Below are positions 5,410 through 12,183 of a stretch of 12,183 nucleotides of DNA, piece after piece. The position numbers were made by a program, and so were the translations under genes. The DNA comes from Methanobacteriota archaeon (GTDB lineage Archaea; Thermoplasmatota; Poseidoniia; Poseidoniales; Thalassarchaeaceae): the NCBI GenBank assembly GCA_002727275.1, contig PBWO01000043.1:1-12183 (forward strand), in the 5' to 3' direction. The first letter of the stretch is position 1; every line of letters starts with the position of its first letter. The notes below the pieces were generated by a model, which did no database searches, was not told the origin of the DNA, and saw only the letters and a list, made by a program, of their open reading frames with translations.

Positions 5410-6642
5410 GTCGGCATAGTCTCTACACTGCTCGCTGATTCTAATCAGTTGGTTGTATTTCGCCGTGCGATCGCTCCTCGCTGGCGCTCCGGTCTTGATT
5501 TGGCCTGCATTAGTTCCTACGGCGATATCTGAGATTATATGGTCGGAGGTCTCCCCAGAGCGGTGACTGATGATTGTAGCAAAGCCTGCTGAGCGGGCAA
5601 TATCGATTACTCTCATTGTCTCACTCACAGTGCCAATCTGATTGAGTTTGATAAGAATTGCATTACTAGCGCCCTCGGCGATTCCTTTCGAAAGTCTAGT
5701 GGGGTTTGTCACATAGAGGTCGTCTCCGACCACTTGGACACGATGTCCTTCTCGGGCGGTGAACTCCGACCAAGCCCCCCAGTCGTCCTCACCGAAGGCA
5801 TCCTCCAGTGAGACAATCGGGTAGGTGTCAAGCCAGGATGAATACAACTGGCCGAGTTCGGAGCCAGACAGTACATGTCCGTCGATGTGGTAACCATCTT
5901 CATGGCAGAATTCTTGCGCAGCGCAGTCCAGTGCGATTGAGACCTGTTCACCGGGAGTGTAGCCTGCTCCACTGATTGCACTCAGCACGAGTCTGAGGCC
6001 ATCCTCATTACGGGGAAGATTTGGGGCGAATCCGCCCTCATCTCCTATGCCACCGAGGAGGCCTTCTTCATTGAGCACGGACTTGAGTGAGTGGTATATT
6101 TCCACGCCCGCTCGTAGTGCATCGGAGAAAGAAGCGAAGCCGTGCGGAACCACCATGAACTCCTGGATATCTACATTCGATGCTGCGTGCGCCCCACCGT
6201 TGAGGATGTTCATCTGGGGTATGGGGATGCTGCTGGGGCCCTCTCCTGCTATGTGTTGCCAAAGTGCGTCCTGTGTGGCTGCCCTGAGGCACGCCATCGA
6301 AACGCCCAACATGGCATTGGCGCCCAATCTGGCTTTGTTATCGGTTCCATCGAGAGAAACCAGAACTGCATCGATGCCTTGCTGGTCGGCGACATCCATT
6401 CCGATTAGTGCATCACGAATCTCCCCGTTGACATTTGCCACCGCAGAGGTGACTCCTTTACCGGCCCATTGATCGCCTCCATCACGTAGCTCAATCGCCT
6501 CATAGCTTCCTGTACTTGCACCCGAAGGAACCGCTGCGCGCCCTTGGAGTAGACCGTCGACATAGCAGTCTACCTCAACCGTGGGATTACCACGAGAATC
6601 GAGAATGGCGCGAGCCGAGAGGTCGCTGATAGCGCCACTCAT
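5401..6642 (-). CDS. eno: Enolase (phosphopyruvate hydratase)
   Basis: Glycolytic and gluconeogenic enzyme that interconverts 2-phosphoglycerate and phosphoenolpyruvate in the cytosol. It has 413 residues from ATG 6642, the normal size. All key sites are present: the loop SGASTG (40-45), His152 in GGAHAASN, Glu161 in QEFMVVP, Glu202 in GDEGGFAPN, metal ligands Asp239, Glu280 (SLEDAF) and Asp307 (VVGDDL), Lys332 in LIKLNQIGT, SHRSGET (359-365) and Lys383 in KTGAPARSDR. A TTG 30 bases upstream is in frame, but the extra residues (MRGRGQVAPP) match nothing typical and ATG 6642 begins the conserved N-terminus. No clear Shine-Dalgarno precedes it. The Cys-rich gene ends 48 bases upstream on the same strand, suggesting co-transcription from the 7159-7268 region. 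Its TAG stop lies inside the end of the convergent DHS-like gene. Confidence 0.97.
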   Translation of the reverse strand: MSGAISDLSARAILDSRGNPTVEVDCYVDGLLQGRAAVPSGASTGSYEAIELRDGGDQWAGKGVTSAVANVNGEIRDALIGMDVADQQGIDAVLVSLDGTDNKARLGANAMLGVSMACLRAATQDALWQHIAGEGPSSIPIPQMNILNGGAHAASNVDIQEFMVVPHGFASFSDALRAGVEIYHSLKSVLNEEGLLGGIGDEGGFAPNLPRNEDGLRLVLSAISGAGYTPGEQVSIALDCAAQEFCHEDGYHIDGHVLSGSELGQLYSSWLDTYPIVSLEDAFGEDDWGAWSEFTAREGHRVQVVGDDLYVTNPTRLSKGIAEGASNAILIKLNQIGTVSETMRVIDIARSAGFATIISHRSGETSDHIISDIAVGTNAGQIKTGAPARSDRTAKYNQLIRISEQCRDYADLF

Positions 6643-6690
6643 TGGTGGCGCGACCTGCCCTCTGCCTCTCAAGGTTGCGATGATGCAAAT

Positions 6691-7125
6691 TCACGAGTTA
6701 AGCCAACTCAACCAGCTGGCGACTCTGCTCTGAACCTCTGGTACTTCCATCTCGGAGCGGCAGCAGTGCTCCCAGCAAAGTTGCTCCTCGGTGGGGGATA
6801 TCGAAAATAACTCGGCACGAAACAACACACCATCGTGCTCGCTGCACTTCTCGCGATTGTCATCGACGAAGCAGTGCAGAAGGTGTTTGGGAAAGTGTTG
6901 CATCTTGCCACTTGAGGGAGAGCACAGCATAACGCTCCTCTCTAGGAAGAGAAGCGAGTCGCCTGTGCATGTGCAGACCTCGTGTCCGAGTATCTTTGTC
7001 GAGGTGAGTAGTGATGCGACATCGACATTGTACCATTGAGTCTGAGATGAGGGTATGTCAAGCTCGGATACGTCGTCGAGATATTCCTGTACACGAAGTT
7101 GACTCGCCGTCTCCTCGCCCGACAT
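6691..7125 (-). CDS. Cysteine-rich small protein, unknown function
   Basis: No family recognised. From ATG 7125 the product is 144 residues and acidic at the N-terminus. It has at least seven cysteines: the pair VCTCTG, single cysteines in LCSPSSG and LHCFVDD, KCSEHDG, and the cluster LCWEHCCRSE near the C-terminus, with several histidines close by. This could be a metal-binding or redox protein, but no standard zinc-ribbon spacing is seen. There is no membrane helix or signal peptide. A GTG at 7158 would add 11 residues (MFKWDGGNPST), and a TATA-like stretch about 29 bp before it makes that start possible too. It lies 48 bases upstream of enolase on the same strand and divergent from an Lrp-type gene. 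Codon use (GAG, GAC/GAT, CTC, AAG) looks genuine, whereas competing frames do not. Confidence 0.6.
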   Translation of the reverse strand: MSGEETASQLRVQEYLDDVSELDIPSSQTQWYNVDVASLLTSTKILGHEVCTCTGDSLLFLERSVMLCSPSSGKMQHFPKHLLHCFVDDNREKCSEHDGVLFRAELFSISPTEEQLCWEHCCRSEMEVPEVQSRVASWLSWLNS

Positions 7126-7194
7126 CGTACTCGGATTTCCGCCATCCCATTTGAACACAACTTTCAGTTGGCAGAGAAATTCACTACATAATCC

Positions 7195-7205
7195 GGAAAT
7201 ATATG
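7195..7205. promoter_or_regulatory. TATA-box candidate in the Lrp / Cys-rich divergent region
   Basis: GGAAATATATG is the strongest TATA-like element in the window. Read on +, it would start transcripts around 7225-7230 and leave a leader of about 40 bases before ATG 7269. The first in-frame ATG of the regulator (7203) lies inside this box, which argues against that start. Read on -, CATATATTTCC points toward the Cys-rich gene. A second weaker box, ACAAATAAG at 7239-7247, is centred about 26 bp before ATG 7269 and would give a leaderless mRNA. Confidence 0.4.
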
Positions 7206-7268
7206 TCCATCAGTTTTCACACATCAAGCACTCAAAGTACAAATAAGGTTCTATTTTCGGCGCAACCC

Positions 7269-7691
7269 ATGGTTGAGGTAGATAGTCTTGACAGAGCCAT
7301 TCTAGCGGTATTGCGTGATTCAGCGAGGGCACCTTTCGTTGACATCGCAAAGCAGGTCGGAGTGACCGAGAGAACGGTCAGGACACGTATGCGTAGGATG
7401 GAGGCCGTTGGTGTCGTCCGAGGTTATACAATCAGAGAAGCAGGTATTGGCCTTACTGCCTTGGTTCGACTCAAGATTGGTCCGGGAACTGAGATTGGAA
7501 CACTAGCTGGAGAGTTTTCGACGTGGCCTGGTGTAGAGTGTGTATACGAGGTCAGCGGAGATGCTGACCTAGTCGCCGTCGTTCACGTCGATGATACGGT
7601 GGCCCTGCGCGGCCTTCTCGATGAGATGTGGCTTGCGGCACCTGGAGAGATTAGTTCGACTCAGACCGAGTTAGTTCTCGAGCAGTACTGA
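7269..7691 (+). CDS. Lrp/AsnC family transcriptional regulator
   Basis: A 140-residue DNA-binding regulator. An N-terminal winged helix-turn-helix spans about residues 7-55: LDRAIL opens helix 1, DIAKQVGVTERTVRTR is the HTH and MEAVGVVRGY the wing. The RAM ligand-binding/dimer domain fills 60-140 (VRLKIGPG, GVECVYEVSGDADLVAVVHV). Family members respond to amino acids and often regulate themselves and a neighbour. I choose ATG 7269 because it directly precedes the conserved LDRAIL helix and because ATG 7203 falls inside a TATA-like box; the 22 extra residues are Ser/Thr-rich and match no family feature. It is divergent from the Cys-rich/enolase unit, a natural candidate target. Its TGA abuts the methyltransferase TAA without any gap. 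Confidence 0.9.
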   Translation: MVEVDSLDRAILAVLRDSARAPFVDIAKQVGVTERTVRTRMRRMEAVGVVRGYTIREAGIGLTALVRLKIGPGTEIGTLAGEFSTWPGVECVYEVSGDADLVAVVHVDDTVALRGLLDEMWLAAPGEISSTQTELVLEQY

Positions 7692-8528
7692 TTATATTTT
7701 TCTCATCAAATGCCTATGATATGCCATAGAGCCACTGACGAATCCTTCGTAGACAGGGGTTCCCTTGATCCCTGCGAATGTCTCGAAACTTCTCCGAACA
7801 GACTTTGGAACGTTATCCTCAATTGCTTTCATCTTCTGCTCATTAATCTCATCTAGGGCTTTGATGACTTCTTGCACTACATCCGCAGACTCGACTATCT
7901 CGAAGCCCTTGGACTCAAACTGAGAAGGTAACAAAGACATTGTCTCGGAATCTCGCAGATCGGTCCAACAGAACATCCCTCCTGACCTGAGGACACGATG
8001 GACTTGTTCAATGAAGGCCTCCATGTTTCCGTAGCAATGTGATGATTCGACATTGTACACCACATCGAAAGACTCGTCTTCAAACGGAAGATCCTGGGCG
8101 TTGCCTTCTATGAACTCGAGATTAGTCTGGTTTGCGTACCATCGCTTGCAATGGCCAACTGCCTCTGATGAGAAATCGACTCCGACCAATCTGACCGGAG
8201 AGTGGGTTTTGGCAATCCAGCTTGCCCCTCCGCCCCGGCCTGAGCCGACCTCAAGGACCTCTCGGCCTTCAAGTTCGACTCCTCTGATGTTCATCGAATA
8301 CAGTTGGATGAACATCCTGTTTGGTTCGTCCTCGGGTTTGAGTTCTGGGCCATTGCCATCCTCAAAGCCGTAATTCATGAATCGGAACTCAGAGCGGTCA
8401 TTCGCCTTAGCGAGTCTCTGGTACCACCATTTCCACATTCGATTCTGGATTCTTCCTGGCGCAAATCTCAATATTGTGACGAAGAACCTTGCGGGTAGAC
8501 CCATCTTTTTGGGACTCGCTACACGCAT
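7692..8528 (-). CDS. Class I SAM methyltransferase, phthiotriol-methyltransferase-like
   Basis: A 278-residue SAM-dependent methyltransferase. Motif I is VLEVGSGRGGG (91-101), the ribose-binding acid is Asp118 in GVDFS, motif II is GNAQDLPF (142-149) and the post-motif segment is DVVYNVESSHCYGN (155-168). Together with WKWWYQRL (33-39), FMNYGFED (50-57) and EDEPNR (66-71), this pattern closely resembles the mycobacterial phthiotriol dimycocerosate methyltransferase family, remembered from family knowledge rather than searched. Those enzymes O-methylate long-chain lipid alcohols; a lipid or other hydrophobic acceptor is therefore plausible but unproven here. The N-terminal MGLPARFFVTILRF is amphipathic and could touch the membrane. 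It starts seven bases after the Prx-like gene, with AGGTG just before ATG 8528, so it is last in the TPR/Prx run. Confidence 0.85.
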   Translation of the reverse strand: MRVASPKKMGLPARFFVTILRFAPGRIQNRMWKWWYQRLAKANDRSEFRFMNYGFEDGNGPELKPEDEPNRMFIQLYSMNIRGVELEGREVLEVGSGRGGGASWIAKTHSPVRLVGVDFSSEAVGHCKRWYANQTNLEFIEGNAQDLPFEDESFDVVYNVESSHCYGNMEAFIEQVHRVLRSGGMFCWTDLRDSETMSLLPSQFESKGFEIVESADVVQEVIKALDEINEQKMKAIEDNVPKSVRRSFETFAGIKGTPVYEGFVSGSMAYHRHLMRKI

Positions 8529-8535
8529 GCGCCAC

Positions 8536-9090
8536 CTACATCTTCCACTTCACAGAGCAGCCGATGCTGTCAGTTCGCTGGACGGAGACTGAATTGCCTG
8601 CTGCCATCTGATCCATGGCATCAGACAATTCGGAGGTTGAAGCATGGGATGGGTCGCGAGGTGAGTCATCCAAGCGGCCGCGGTAGACGACGGTGCCTGT
8701 AGAGTCGAGCATGTAAAACTCGGGAGTTCGCTCTGCACCGTATGCACTAGCAATCTCCTGGCTCTCGTCATGCAGATATGCGTAGCCCATGCCACGGTTG
8801 GCTCGCTTGACCATGTTCTCCCACGAATCAGACTCGTAGTTCACAGGGTCATTGGAGTTGATTCCTACGAAACCCATGCTGCTGGAGGTTGCCTTGGCGG
8901 CTATGCTCTCTATCCTTCCTTCTGAGCCTACGACATATGGGCAATGGTTGCACGTGAAGACTATGATTGCTCCATTCTCGCCCATCACATCGCTCAGACT
9001 CATCGATTCTCCACCTATTGCTGGGTTGGCGTTCGGTAGTTCGAATTGCGGTGCTGTATCTCCTGGTTCTGCCCCCTTCGGTCCCGGCAT
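8536..9090 (-). CDS. Peroxiredoxin-like thioredoxin-fold protein with CxxC (PRX_like1 type)
   Basis: A 184-residue thioredoxin-fold protein of the AhpC/TSA-redoxin superfamily. The motif FTCNHCPYV places a CxxC pair at Cys47/Cys50; the segments GINSNDPVNYESDSWENM, YLHDESQEIASAYGAERTP and YRGRLDD follow, and the tail SIGCSVKWK (Cys178) closes the protein. This order is the hallmark of the PRX_like1 group, whose in-cell role is not settled: thiol-disulfide exchange or peroxide handling. The conserved Pro of the thioredoxin fold is in RTPEF. There is no signal peptide, so it should be cytosolic. The frame is open upstream to 9228, but that stretch overlaps the end of the TPR gene and is Arg-rich filler; ATG 9090 starts the conserved region 26 bases after the TPR stop. 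Confidence 0.9.
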   Translation of the reverse strand: MPGPKGAEPGDTAPQFELPNANPAIGGESMSLSDVMGENGAIIVFTCNHCPYVVGSEGRIESIAAKATSSSMGFVGINSNDPVNYESDSWENMVKRANRGMGYAYLHDESQEIASAYGAERTPEFYMLDSTGTVVYRGRLDDSPRDPSHASTSELSDAMDQMAAGNSVSVQRTDSIGCSVKWKM

Positions 9091-9116
9091 GAGAGCAGGG
9101 GGTGGTGGGAAGCAGT

Positions 9117-11417
9117 TCAACTCTCTGCCTGCGGTCCCGTGCTCGGCGGTTCGACGGGGCCTCTGCATTCTTCGAGTCTGCGACGTGCCAAACGGTGTTC
9201 TGGATCGACGTCGAGAACCTTTCTCCATGCCGCTGCAGCCTGCTTGCTGTCACCTATCTCATGCAGAATCGCCGCTATCCTGAGTCTTGCATCGATGTGA
9301 TGTGCGTCATTGGCAGCAGCATTTTCGAAGTCTTGCTTGGCGTCTTCTATCCTCCCGAAATCAAGGTACAACAAGCCCCGCTGGTACCATGCATCTGAAT
9401 GAGTTGCGTCGATCTGTAGCGCGGCGTTAAGAGGCTTCTCTGCTTGCTCTGGTCTTCCTCTGGCAATCAGGCAGGTCCCAAGGTGAACTAGGGCCATAGT
9501 GTGCTCTGGCTTGTACTCCAGTAGGGTGCGCAGTTCAGCCTCGGCATCATCCCAGTCACCATTGCTCATCTGTATCTCCGCTCGCCTCAATCGAGCGATA
9601 TTTAGTTCGGGATAACCCGATACCAAGTAGTCGGCATCATCGAGTGCTGATGCCAGATCTCCTTTGAGGAGTGATGCTGAGCAGCGGTTGAGTCTGGCCC
9701 GGACATGCTCAGGTTCGATCGTGAGGACTTTAGAGAACAGCGATATTGCCTCAGAGAGTCTGTTCTGACGGGCTGCAATAAGTCCTCGGACGAAGGGAAT
9801 TGAGTTGTGGTCATTGAGTAGAGTTGCCGCCTCTGCGATCAGAGTATCGGCCTGCTCAATTCTTCCTAGATCTAGGCAGAGTTGGGATTCTTCGAGTGGT
9901 ATTGATGGGTGTTCGGGAATGAGCCTGCGAGCCCGGGTCAGAGCCACCTCAGCCTCGTTAGGCGCGCCCTGATAGCGTAGCGCTCTGGCTCGACCCAGCC
10001 ATGCAAGGCCGTTCTCTCTGTCTCTTTCTATCGCAGCATCGAATGCGACCATTGCATCGAGCAGGATAATCTGGTCGTGGCCGCCGGTACTGTCACGCTC
10101 ATTCTCCGACTCAAGCAAATGTAGTCTACCATCCATTACATGCAATGCAGCGCTATCCCATGCCTCTGGGGGGGCTTCATCGAGGACCTTGCGTGACCAA
10201 TCAGGAGAATCGGCTCTGAGCAGAACAAGGCTCAGCCTAGCTCTCGCCTCTGTATCTTCTGGGTTAGTCTCTAGTCGCTCTTCTAGCACGGCTCTAGCCG
10301 CATCTAGTCTACCGCTGTTCTCAAACACCTCGGACTCCAGCAGTACACCATACTCGCCAAGTGCGGTTGCCCTGCGTATGCTTTGTAGCGCCTCTTTGGT
10401 CCTATTTTCATCAGCAGAGAGTAGTTTTGCGTAAAGCAGCCATGCCTCGCCGTTGTCGGGATTGACCTCTACTGCATTCTCAACAGCTTCTAGAGCGACT
10501 TGTATCTCTCCTATCAGTAAGAGTCTAGCGGCTTTCTCGAGCCAGCCCGAGGATGTCTCCGGCTCGACTTTGGTAGGGTCAATCTCTGCGTTGACCTCTC
10601 TGGCCCTGTGGACTATTTCAGAAATATCTGTCTGAGCCAAGGATGTATCGAACTCGATGCCTATCGCCTCGAGTCTGAGTTTGTTTCTCTCGGCCCTCTC
10701 ATCGTCGGTCCCTGTTAGAAGTAGAGCCTGTTCTTTGAGCACCGGAACATCATCCGGTTCAACTGCCAGCAGCCTCTCAAGCGTGCGATCTAGAGCCTCG
10801 ATATCTCCCTCTTCACGGTGAATCGCCGCAAGTGAACGCAGTGCATCGGCGTCCTCGGCACTGAGATTGTGTGCTCTCTTGTAGAAGTCAGAAGCTCGCA
10901 TTTTGCGGTCTACTGCATGGAATAACTCGCCCATCCTGCGGTGCTCGCCGCCATTCAGTTCCAAGTCCTCCGAGCGCATCTCTGACTCATTTAGAATAGC
11001 ATCTAGTCGCTCGACCAGAGGAAGCAAGCCGGGAACAACCGCCTTCTTCCCCTCGTCGTCAGCTAAGCCGGGGTAATGAGCTAGTATAGTTCGAGCTGCA
11101 TGGGTCGCGATTGCTACTGACTCATTTGAACTGATATTGATTCCCTGCTGGAAGAGTAGATCCTCAGCCGACTCAAGAGATTTGTGAGCATCGAGTAAAC
11201 CTTGAACCTCTGGGGTTTCGCTGAGTACGGTGTCCACTCCTCTTGACAGGAGGTCAAGTCGTTGGGAGGTGTGAGACAGGTCACCCTGCAGGGCGCCCAT
11301 CTTCTCCCTCATTCTCTCACGCTGGCGTAGCACCGCTTGGTGCCTGAGCCATAGGGTGAGCAAGGCTATGCCCAACAGGGCGTAGAGTGTCAGAACACCC
11401 ATTGTGGAGTTTTCCAT
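9117..11417 (-). CDS. Membrane-anchored tetratricopeptide (TPR) repeat protein
   Basis: 766 residues from ATG 11417. A single N-terminal helix (about 7-24, VLTLYALLGIALLTLWL) is followed by a strongly basic stretch (RQRERMREK), so the rest should be cytoplasmic. Residues 25-60 look like a short coiled coil. From about residue 180 to the end, TPR units follow one another, with the A-helix W/L-G-A pattern and P at the turn: for example AWLLYAKLL, AWLGRARALRYQG, AWYQRGLLYLDFGRIEDA and RLRIAAILHEIGD. I estimate ten or more repeats, many with the D/N-P-E/D turn (VNPDNGEAW, TNPEDTEA, VDPEHRLA). TPR scaffolds assemble other proteins; the partner is unknown. The tail is Pro-rich (GPVEPPSTGPQAES). The frame extends to TTG 11480, but ATG 11417 or 11402 is better. 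A 107-bp gap with two dyads separates it from dnaG; the Prx-like gene follows by 26 bp. Confidence 0.9.
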   Translation of the reverse strand: MENSTMGVLTLYALLGIALLTLWLRHQAVLRQRERMREKMGALQGDLSHTSQRLDLLSRGVDTVLSETPEVQGLLDAHKSLESAEDLLFQQGINISSNESVAIATHAARTILAHYPGLADDEGKKAVVPGLLPLVERLDAILNESEMRSEDLELNGGEHRRMGELFHAVDRKMRASDFYKRAHNLSAEDADALRSLAAIHREEGDIEALDRTLERLLAVEPDDVPVLKEQALLLTGTDDERAERNKLRLEAIGIEFDTSLAQTDISEIVHRAREVNAEIDPTKVEPETSSGWLEKAARLLLIGEIQVALEAVENAVEVNPDNGEAWLLYAKLLSADENRTKEALQSIRRATALGEYGVLLESEVFENSGRLDAARAVLEERLETNPEDTEARARLSLVLLRADSPDWSRKVLDEAPPEAWDSAALHVMDGRLHLLESENERDSTGGHDQIILLDAMVAFDAAIERDRENGLAWLGRARALRYQGAPNEAEVALTRARRLIPEHPSIPLEESQLCLDLGRIEQADTLIAEAATLLNDHNSIPFVRGLIAARQNRLSEAISLFSKVLTIEPEHVRARLNRCSASLLKGDLASALDDADYLVSGYPELNIARLRRAEIQMSNGDWDDAEAELRTLLEYKPEHTMALVHLGTCLIARGRPEQAEKPLNAALQIDATHSDAWYQRGLLYLDFGRIEDAKQDFENAAANDAHHIDARLRIAAILHEIGDSKQAAAAWRKVLDVDPEHRLARRRLEECRGPVEPPSTGPQAES

Positions 11418-11469
11418 CCGGCCACAGCGGAACTGCGCGACTTTTGATGGCTTCTGCGGATTCAAAGGC

Positions 11470-11479
11470 TGACGCGTCA
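11470..11479. repeat. 10-bp palindrome upstream of the TPR gene
   Basis: TGACGCGTCA is a perfect dyad 52 bp upstream of ATG 11417, in the dnaG-TPR gap. It sits near where a promoter for the TPR run would be, so an operator role is conceivable. A second dyad starts six bases away. Confidence 0.4.
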
Positions 11480-11485
11480 ATTGTT

Positions 11486-11504
11486 GGCGGGACTATGTCC
11501 CGCC
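11486..11504 (-). terminator. GC-rich hairpin after dnaG
   Basis: Arms GGCGGGAC (11486-11493) and GTCCCGCC (11497-11504) pair perfectly around a three-base loop: eight pairs, seven of them G-C in each half except one A-T. On the dnaG strand it comes 20 bases after the TGA and is preceded, not followed, by a run of five T (11506-11510). That order is wrong for a bacterial intrinsic terminator, but archaeal termination depends mostly on T-runs, so the T-run plus hairpin may end dnaG mRNA or protect its 3' end. An operator for the TPR run is the alternative. Confidence 0.4.
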
Positions 11505-11524
11505 GAAAAACCTGTTATTGTGGT

Positions 11525-12183
11525 TCAGAGGTTTTCTGTCGAGTACGCCTGTACGCCGCTCTTTCGAGTAACCGTACCTACGGAAGTTCCTAGCACATTC
11601 TCGATGCCGGCTCCAGAAGCGTAGTCAAAGATGCGTGCAGTGACCTTGCCAGCGAAAACAAGTCCCTGGGCTCCTGTAGTGTCGGCCAAAGTTTCCTTGA
11701 GGTCGTTTGCTCTAATTGGATCCGAGCCGGTACCGTCCTCATTGACGATAATGGCTTGGTTGCGCTTCAGGCCCTCGAGCATTTCTGCCCAGGCCTTGAT
11801 TTCCTCAGGTGTTTCGAGAGCTTCCTGTCCACGTCCTACTGATCGATCGTCGTCGATTTTGATTTCCTTCTGGATTCTAGCGACTACCTTTCCGGCTGTC
11901 TCTTTCTGAGCTAGGGCCTTCGTTACGACCTTCATTTCGAGGTGTTCAACCTCTCTACTGGTCGGTGCGAAAGCGACGTGGGTCAGGCTGTTGCCAAGTT
12001 CCCCACTAATCTCCATGAGTAGTAGCTTTCCGCCGCGGTCACCATCAAGGAAGGCTGTCACCGTCTTCTTGCCCTTGGCAAGTTTGGCTAGCTCCGGATT
12101 GATTCCGGAACCCATGGTGGCAATGGCGTTCTTGATGTCGTACTTCAGCAGGTTTCGTACATCGTTGCGACCCTCGACGATGA
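11525..12183 (-). CDS. dnaG: Archaeal DnaG-type protein (TOPRIM), C-terminal part; 5' end outside window
   Basis: 218 residues of archaeal DnaG are visible; the frame runs off the right edge, and ATG 12115 is internal because conserved TOPRIM sequence precedes it. The TOPRIM catalytic Glu3 is in IVEGRNDVRNLL and the DxD pair Asp46/Asp48 is in FLDGDRGG; the segment AFAPTSREVE corresponds to the APPG-EVE region of the family. A helical linker follows, then the conserved C-terminal domain with LVFAGKVTARIFDYASGAGIENVLG. Archaeal DnaG is associated with the exosome and RNA processing and has primase activity in vitro; replication priming is mostly done by PriSL. The full protein is usually about 400 residues or more, so roughly half is missing here. 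The downstream gap holds a T-run and hairpin. Confidence 0.92.
   Translation of the reverse strand, partial: IVEGRNDVRNLLKYDIKNAIATMGSGINPELAKLAKGKKTVTAFLDGDRGGKLLLMEISGELGNSLTHVAFAPTSREVEHLEMKVVTKALAQKETAGKVVARIQKEIKIDDDRSVGRGQEALETPEEIKAWAEMLEGLKRNQAIIVNEDGTGSDPIRANDLKETLADTTGAQGLVFAGKVTARIFDYASGAGIENVLGTSVGTVTRKSGVQAYSTENL

Noticed and set aside
6047..6472. 141-codon + strand frame inside enolase
   Set aside because: Enolase is complete with all catalytic residues; this is its antisense shadow.
6942..7160. 72-codon - strand frame overlapping the Cys-rich gene, considered as a frameshifted part of it
   Set aside because: Arg/Ser-rich with no continuity to the other frame. The Cys-rich frame is open throughout without need of a frameshift.
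9091..9228. 46-residue N-terminal extension of the Prx-like protein
   Set aside because: It overlaps the end of the TPR gene in another frame and is Arg-rich. Conserved sequence starts at ATG 9090.
8852..9283. 143-codon + strand frame spanning the TPR/Prx-like junction
   Set aside because: No recognisable domain; antisense to two genes with strong family signatures.
1..12183. CRISPR arrays, insertion sequences, toxin-antitoxin or phage genes
   Set aside because: I looked for regularly spaced repeats, transposase or integrase motifs and paired small genes and saw none.

Overview
This window looks like a piece of archaeal chromosome of about 50% GC, most plausibly from a free-living marine euryarchaeon (Poseidoniia / Marine Group II would fit, but that is inference). 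The archaeal signature is the C-terminal half of an archaeal-type DnaG (TOPRIM) at the right edge. A SpeD + deoxyhypusine-synthase-family pair, a short Lrp/AsnC regulator, GAGG-type ribosome sites on internal operon genes and TATA-like boxes agree with it. There is no sign of phage, transposon, CRISPR or defence genes. This is compact core and housekeeping DNA with a few less familiar genes.

Layout from the left: the tail of an RNase HI gene (+); a four-helix membrane protein of unknown function (-); a PLP-dependent threonine/serine dehydratase (+); a 74-residue two-helix membrane protein (-); a membrane-anchored two-EF-hand protein (+); tRNA-Cys(GCA) (-), preceded on the + strand by a 16-bp perfect palindrome; then a + strand cluster of class I aminotransferase, SpeD and a DHS-family protein. 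Next, on the - strand, come enolase and a cysteine-rich unknown gene upstream of it, which faces an Lrp-type regulator (+) across a promoter-like region. The right third is a - strand run of dnaG (partial), a membrane-anchored TPR protein, a peroxiredoxin-like CxxC protein and a SAM methyltransferase related to the phthiotriol-methyltransferase family.

Functionally, the aminotransferase, speD and dys-like genes are read in one direction with tiny gaps. speD and the dys-like gene carry the same GAGG-N7-ATG arrangement, so decarboxylated SAM/polyamine chemistry and a spermidine-type aminobutyl transfer are probably co-produced. The TPR, Prx-like and methyltransferase genes also form a tight run (26-bp and 7-bp gaps). 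The Cys-rich protein and enolase are probably co-transcribed from the region shared with the Lrp-type gene.

The most striking whole-window pattern is that all four convergent protein-gene pairs meet at or inside their stop codons (overlaps of 0, 3, 9 and 0 bp). The best leads for novelty are the DHS-family protein lacking known spermidine-binding residues beside SpeD, the archaeal membrane EF-hand protein with distinct codon use, the tRNA-Cys with a double change in its D-loop/T-loop contact, and the two dyads between dnaG and the TPR gene. I did not find a clearly new multi-gene system. No stretch longer than about 110 bases lacks a gene.
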